Positions 33,331 to 35,703 of a stretch of 35,703 bases of DNA are shown here, in pieces. The stretch comes from Algoriphagus boritolerans DSM 17298 = JCM 18970 (lineage in GTDB: Bacteria > Bacteroidota > Bacteroidia > Cytophagales > Cyclobacteriaceae). A model generated the notes under the pieces. That model had not been told where the DNA came from. It searched no databases and saw only the letters and a list, made by a program, of their open reading frames with translations. The position numbers and the translations under genes are program-made. The first letter of the stretch is position 1. Every line of letters starts with the position of its first letter. The stretch spans positions 16,338 to 52,040 of the forward strand of contig NZ_FNVR01000031.1 of the NCBI RefSeq assembly GCF_900108085.1. The letters are read 5' to 3'.

Positions 33331-34335
33331 TTATTCTACCCGATTTTTTACCAGTTCTCCCATTGCCCAGTTTGCTCGGGCGCCGGTGATGCCTGTGCTG
33401 GGGCAGGCGCCTTGGCCCAGCAATTCGTCCACGATGCTGTGAATCAAAGGCTGCTGGATATGATGGGGAAGGGGAAGCTGGAAATGTTCGGGTTCCTGTG
33501 AGTCCCGGAGCACGGTAAATTCCCCCTTGCCAAAGGTGGCAAACCGAATCTGGCCCAGGCTGCCATCGATAATGATTTCATCCTTTCTTGCCGTATGCGA
33601 GGAAGTGAAGCACCAGTTTCCTGTGCCCAGGATGCCGTTTTCGAAGACAAAACTTCCCGTCACGATATCCTCAGCAGCATAGGCTTTGGCCTGATTGCCG
33701 GAGAATCCTGCGGCATGCGTGATCTTGCCAAAGAAGAAATCCAAAAGATCCAACTGATGGGAGGCGAGATCAAAAAAGTAACCTCCTCCGGCTATCTCAG
33801 GATTGACGCGCCAGTTGTCGTCCAGTTTGGTCATGAGATCGGCCTCGACAGCTTGCTTGAGATTGATGTGGACGGTTCGGATTTCTCCGATTGCTCCCTC
33901 GTCAAGCAGCGCCTTGATCCGAAGGAAATGAGGAAGCGCCCTGCGGTAATAGGCCACGAAAAGTGGCACTTCTGCCGACTGGCAGCGGTCGATCATTTCC
34001 AGACACTCGGAATAGGTGCGGGCCATGGGTTTTTCCACATAGACGGGTTTGCCCGCTGCGGCTGCCATTCGGGTGAGTTCGAGATGGGCATTAGGCGGAG
34101 TGGCGATGTAGATGGCGTTGACCTCTGGATCAAGGATCAGGGCCTCGGCGGAGGTGTACCACTTTGAGACCCCATGTCGGGCGGCATAGTCTTTGACTTT
34201 GGCTTCATCCCTGCGCATCACTGCGACCAACCGGCTGTGGGGAATACGATTCATTGCCGGAGCAGACTTGACCTCGCAGACATTTCCCACGCCTAAGACT
34301 CCCCAGCGTACTTCTGAATCTTTGAATTTTTGCAT
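33331..34335 (-). CDS. Gfo/Idh/MocA family oxidoreductase
   Basis: A 334-residue NAD(P)-dependent sugar or polyol dehydrogenase-like enzyme, cytoplasmic. The Rossmann fold starts at about residue 10 with WGVLGVGNV. The family EKP motif is VYVEKPMA (E101-K102-P103). The catalytic Asp/His pair is in GGGYFFDLASHQLD (D189 and H193). The C-terminal domain has the usual SFVFENGILGTGNWCF strand. The substrate cannot be predicted, as the family covers inositol, glucose, N-acetylglucosamine and others. The start ATG 34335 leads straight into the Rossmann fold. No co-directional neighbour is close: the next minus-strand gene upstream is 474 nt away and ends in its own terminator. Confidence 0.92.
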   Translation of the reverse strand: MQKFKDSEVRWGVLGVGNVCEVKSAPAMNRIPHSRLVAVMRRDEAKVKDYAARHGVSKWYTSAEALILDPEVNAIYIATPPNAHLELTRMAAAAGKPVYVEKPMARTYSECLEMIDRCQSAEVPLFVAYYRRALPHFLRIKALLDEGAIGEIRTVHINLKQAVEADLMTKLDDNWRVNPEIAGGGYFFDLASHQLDLLDFFFGKITHAAGFSGNQAKAYAAEDIVTGSFVFENGILGTGNWCFTSSHTARKDEIIIDGSLGQIRFATFGKGEFTVLRDSQEPEHFQLPLPHHIQQPLIHSIVDELLGQGACPSTGITGARANWAMGELVKNRVE

Positions 34336-34809
34336 TGGGGAAAATAGGGAATGATTTTAGGTTTTGAAAATAGTTGGTGCTTTCAGTGTTTCTGTGAAAA
34401 AAAATCAGCACAGGGTCGCAAAGTGAAGCAAAGGATTTTTACCACAGAGTGCTCAGAGAAAAAGAAATTGGAGGGCAGTCCTTGAATTGATCCTCAGAAC
34501 TTTTCGGCTCGACTGGCCTTTTTCAAGGTCGCGGAGAGGAAAAGCTAAAGCTTTTAAAATTTTTGCCGTAATGTTTTTTTACCACAAAGATCTCAAAGAA
34601 ATAGAGGACGGAATGGTTCAAGGCTTCAGTCTTGGACCCACAATTATGCAGTCTTCCGACTGCTTTGTTACCGGAGTTCTGCTCAAAGTCTGAAAGTTTT
34701 CAATCTCTCTCTTTTTTTCTCTGTGGCAAAAAACTTTTCGTTCTAGTTGCCTTGAGGCGACATAAAAAAAGCCCGAATTTACATCCGGGCTAATTGTTTG
34801 ATAGTTGTA
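34336..34809. other. Intergenic region with dispersed ACCACA-type repeats
   Basis: No gene is supported. Two related 18-bp elements, ACCACAGAGTGCTCAGAG (34441-34458) and ACCACAAAGATCTCAAAG (34581-34598), lie in direct orientation. An inverted partner, CTCTGTGG, is at 34729-34736. Such ACCACAGAG/ACCACAAAG elements are common intergenic repeats in Bacteroidetes. The rest is AT-rich filler, ending in the terminator of the haem-binding-domain gene. Confidence 0.65.
34763..34791 (-). terminator. Rho-independent terminator of the haem-binding-domain gene
   Basis: AGCCCG and CGGGCT (ends at 34770 and 34791) form a 6-bp stem. Read on the minus strand, a run of T (34770-34764) follows. It lies 19 nt beyond the minus-strand stop at 34810. 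Confidence 0.75.
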
Positions 34810-35316
34810 TCAGTTGGCAGGTGCTGCACGGGGCTTCATTTTCAGGCTGTCGGCAGGATAAGTGGCTGCGAGCATGGCCATTTGATCTTTTGCCCAATCG
34901 ATCAATACTTTTCGTTCCTCATCGGTCAGGTTTGCCTCGGGGTGAAGCCCGAAATAGGTGTAGGAGGCTAGGGGCATTTCCTTTTCCTCCACCATTTCGA
35001 CTACCTCTTCAAATTTGTGGTTTTGGACAGCCAGCGGGAGTTTGGTGAAGGTGGATAAATTCCACTCGCGCTTGCCTTCGTTCACATGGTCAGCAAGGAA
35101 GTATTTAATGGGCTGAATGTTGGAATACCAAGGATAGCGGGTGAGGTTAGAGTGACAATCGTTGCAGGCGCCTTTGAGAATCATGGCGACATTGTCCGGC
35201 ACTTCGTAACTTTTTGTGATGTCAAATTCGGTGTCGTTGCTTTCGTTTTTTTCAGCAGGTATAAACTGAATAAGGATCAAGAGTACGACAAGTCCAAGGG
35301 TGATTTTTTTGATCAT
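34810..35316 (-). CDS. Haem-binding domain protein with CxxCH motif
   Basis: A 168-residue exported protein of the bacterial haem-binding-domain family (PF14376-like). The N-terminal 20 residues are a signal peptide or signal anchor (MIKKITLGLVVLLILIQFIP). The covalent haem site C51-N-D-C54-H55 follows, then the family block RYPWYSNIQPI, KREWNLSTF and EMVEEKEMPLASYTYFGLHPEANLT, which has a Met that may be the second ligand. The C-terminus ends in a Pro/Ala-rich tail. It probably works in periplasmic electron transfer or redox chemistry. The start is ATG 35316 and a terminator lies 19 nt after the stop. It appears to be a single-gene unit. Confidence 0.9.
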   Translation of the reverse strand: MIKKITLGLVVLLILIQFIPAEKNESNDTEFDITKSYEVPDNVAMILKGACNDCHSNLTRYPWYSNIQPIKYFLADHVNEGKREWNLSTFTKLPLAVQNHKFEEVVEMVEEKEMPLASYTYFGLHPEANLTDEERKVLIDWAKDQMAMLAATYPADSLKMKPRAAPAN

Positions 35317-35465
35317 GGCTGGATGGGTTAACAGGGGTTAGACTGGAGGGGGTTTATTTGGATTAAATTATGTTTTATGAAAATTTCAAGGTAATTTAGT
35401 TACTTAAGTCAAATAGGATTTTTAGGAAGTATTAAAATTTTCTCAATAGCGTCCTAAATAAAAAA
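35317..35465. other. Gap between the haem-binding-domain gene and the IS element
   Basis: An AT-rich stretch that should hold the promoter of the haem-binding-domain gene and the outer end of the insertion sequence. I could not fix the exact IS boundary, because the matching right inverted repeat is outside the window. Confidence 0.4.
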
Positions 35466-35529
35466 TGAGAGGTCCTATTTTTTGACCAAAATAGTTACTT
35501 TGGTTTGCACCAAAACCTCAGACCTCTCA
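35466..35529 (+). promoter_or_regulatory. Foldback hairpin over the transposase start
   Basis: TGAGAGGTC (35466-35474) is perfectly complementary to GACCTCTCA (35521-35529), whose last base is the A of the transposase ATG. A transcript entering from outside could fold and hide the start region. A transcript from the element's own promoter, which may include TTACTTTG at 35495-35502, would lack the 5' arm. This matches the anti-read-through logic known for IS10 and IS50; the parallel is inferred. Confidence 0.5.
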
Positions 35530-35703
35530 TGGGTAATATTACGCTGTTTTCTCAGATTATTAAAAAGATTGACCGCCCGATTTTCAAGAAGCTGGTCAAA
35601 GAAAAACAAACAGATAAAGGCTGTAAGGGATTCGACAGTTGGACACATTTGGTCTCCATGCTTTTCTGCCATTTTGCCAAGAGTACCTCGGTAAGGGATA
35701 TTT
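35529..35703 (+). CDS. IS4-family transposase, N-terminal DUF4372 part (partial)
   Basis: The first 58 codons of a transposase; the frame is open to the window edge. The sequence MGNITLFSQIIKKIDRPIFK, followed by DSWTHLVSMLFCHFAKSTSVRDI, is the DUF4372 domain that precedes the DDE catalytic domain in many Bacteroidetes IS4-type transposases. The catalytic residues are beyond the window. The start ATG forms one edge of a 9-bp inverted repeat. No upstream Shine-Dalgarno sequence is evident. Confidence 0.85.
   Translation, partial: MGNITLFSQIIKKIDRPIFKKLVKEKQTDKGCKGFDSWTHLVSMLFCHFAKSTSVRDI

Larger units (their letters stand above)
35466..35703 (+). mobile_element. Left end of an IS4-type insertion sequence (truncated by window edge)
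   Basis: The transposase N-terminus (from 35529) and its leader are present. The terminal inverted repeat probably lies at or just before the TGAGAGGTC segment (35466-35474). The rest of the element runs past the window end, so its completeness cannot be judged. Confidence 0.75.

Noticed and set aside
34487..34693. Small ORF in the 34336-34809 gap
   Set aside because: Its middle is made of the ACCACAAAG-type intergenic repeat, and the predicted peptide shows no domain or signal.

Overview
The window looks like a chromosomal segment of a Bacteroidota bacterium, probably a marine or aquatic member of Cytophagales (Cyclobacteriaceae/Algoriphagus-like). The evidence is a type IX secretion PorV2/PorU2-type pair, a DUF2027-Smr protein, a divergent tamB/tsaD pair, a TAnnTTTG-type promoter ahead of porV2, and few Shine-Dalgarno sites. 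The genus is an inference. I saw no rRNA, tRNA or CRISPR array.

Layout. 1-1023: a lone padR regulator bracketed by an exact 70-bp direct repeat and by related ~92-95-bp leader-like repeat units. 1024-7175: porV2-porU2, translationally coupled. 7172-7867: a TVP38/TMEM64 (VTT) membrane protein, convergent to porU2. 8002-8191: a near-perfect tandem pair of the 95-bp unit running straight into the start codon of a cystathionine gamma-synthase/lyase gene (8192-9337). 9334-17061 (minus): tamB, DNA photolyase, DUF2027-Smr protein and a helical hypothetical protein, tightly packed. 17061-19819 (plus): tsaD, smpB, an SH3/NlpC-P60-like protein without its catalytic Cys, and an HNH nuclease. 19879-23412 (minus): Na+/solute symporter, NAL/DapA-family aldolase and secreted BNR sialidase-like protein, a plausible sialic acid (or related keto-sugar acid) utilisation unit. 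23681-25711 (minus): a decayed CE15-like esterase pseudogene behind a PqaA-family lipoprotein. 26124-32899 (plus): a 2117-residue soluble histidine kinase with about 11 PAS and 3 GAF domains, overlapping an Rcp1-type response regulator. 32896-35316 (minus): a small membrane protein, a Gfo/Idh/MocA oxidoreductase and a haem-binding-domain protein. 35466-35703: the left end of an IS4-type insertion sequence cut by the window edge.

How the genes work together. Envelope functions dominate: T9SS maturation (porV2/porU2), outer-membrane biogenesis (tamB), secreted or lipid-anchored hydrolases (sialidase-like, PqaA-like) and uptake. The housekeeping block tsaD-smpB serves translation fidelity and ribosome rescue. 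The kinase-regulator pair is a self-contained cytoplasmic signalling unit whose outputs are not encoded here.

Most unusual observation: the 92-95-bp repeat family. Five units are seen. Each contains an open 31-33-codon frame, and each tandem junction (and the junction to metB) is an ATGA stop/start overlap, so the metB leader reads as two coupled mini-ORFs followed by the enzyme gene. All units lie on the same strand as the gene that follows, where that gene is visible. Other points of note are the catalytically dead C40-type protein, the three-lesion esterase pseudogene, the shared start nucleotide of tamB and tsaD, and a foldback hairpin over the transposase start codon.
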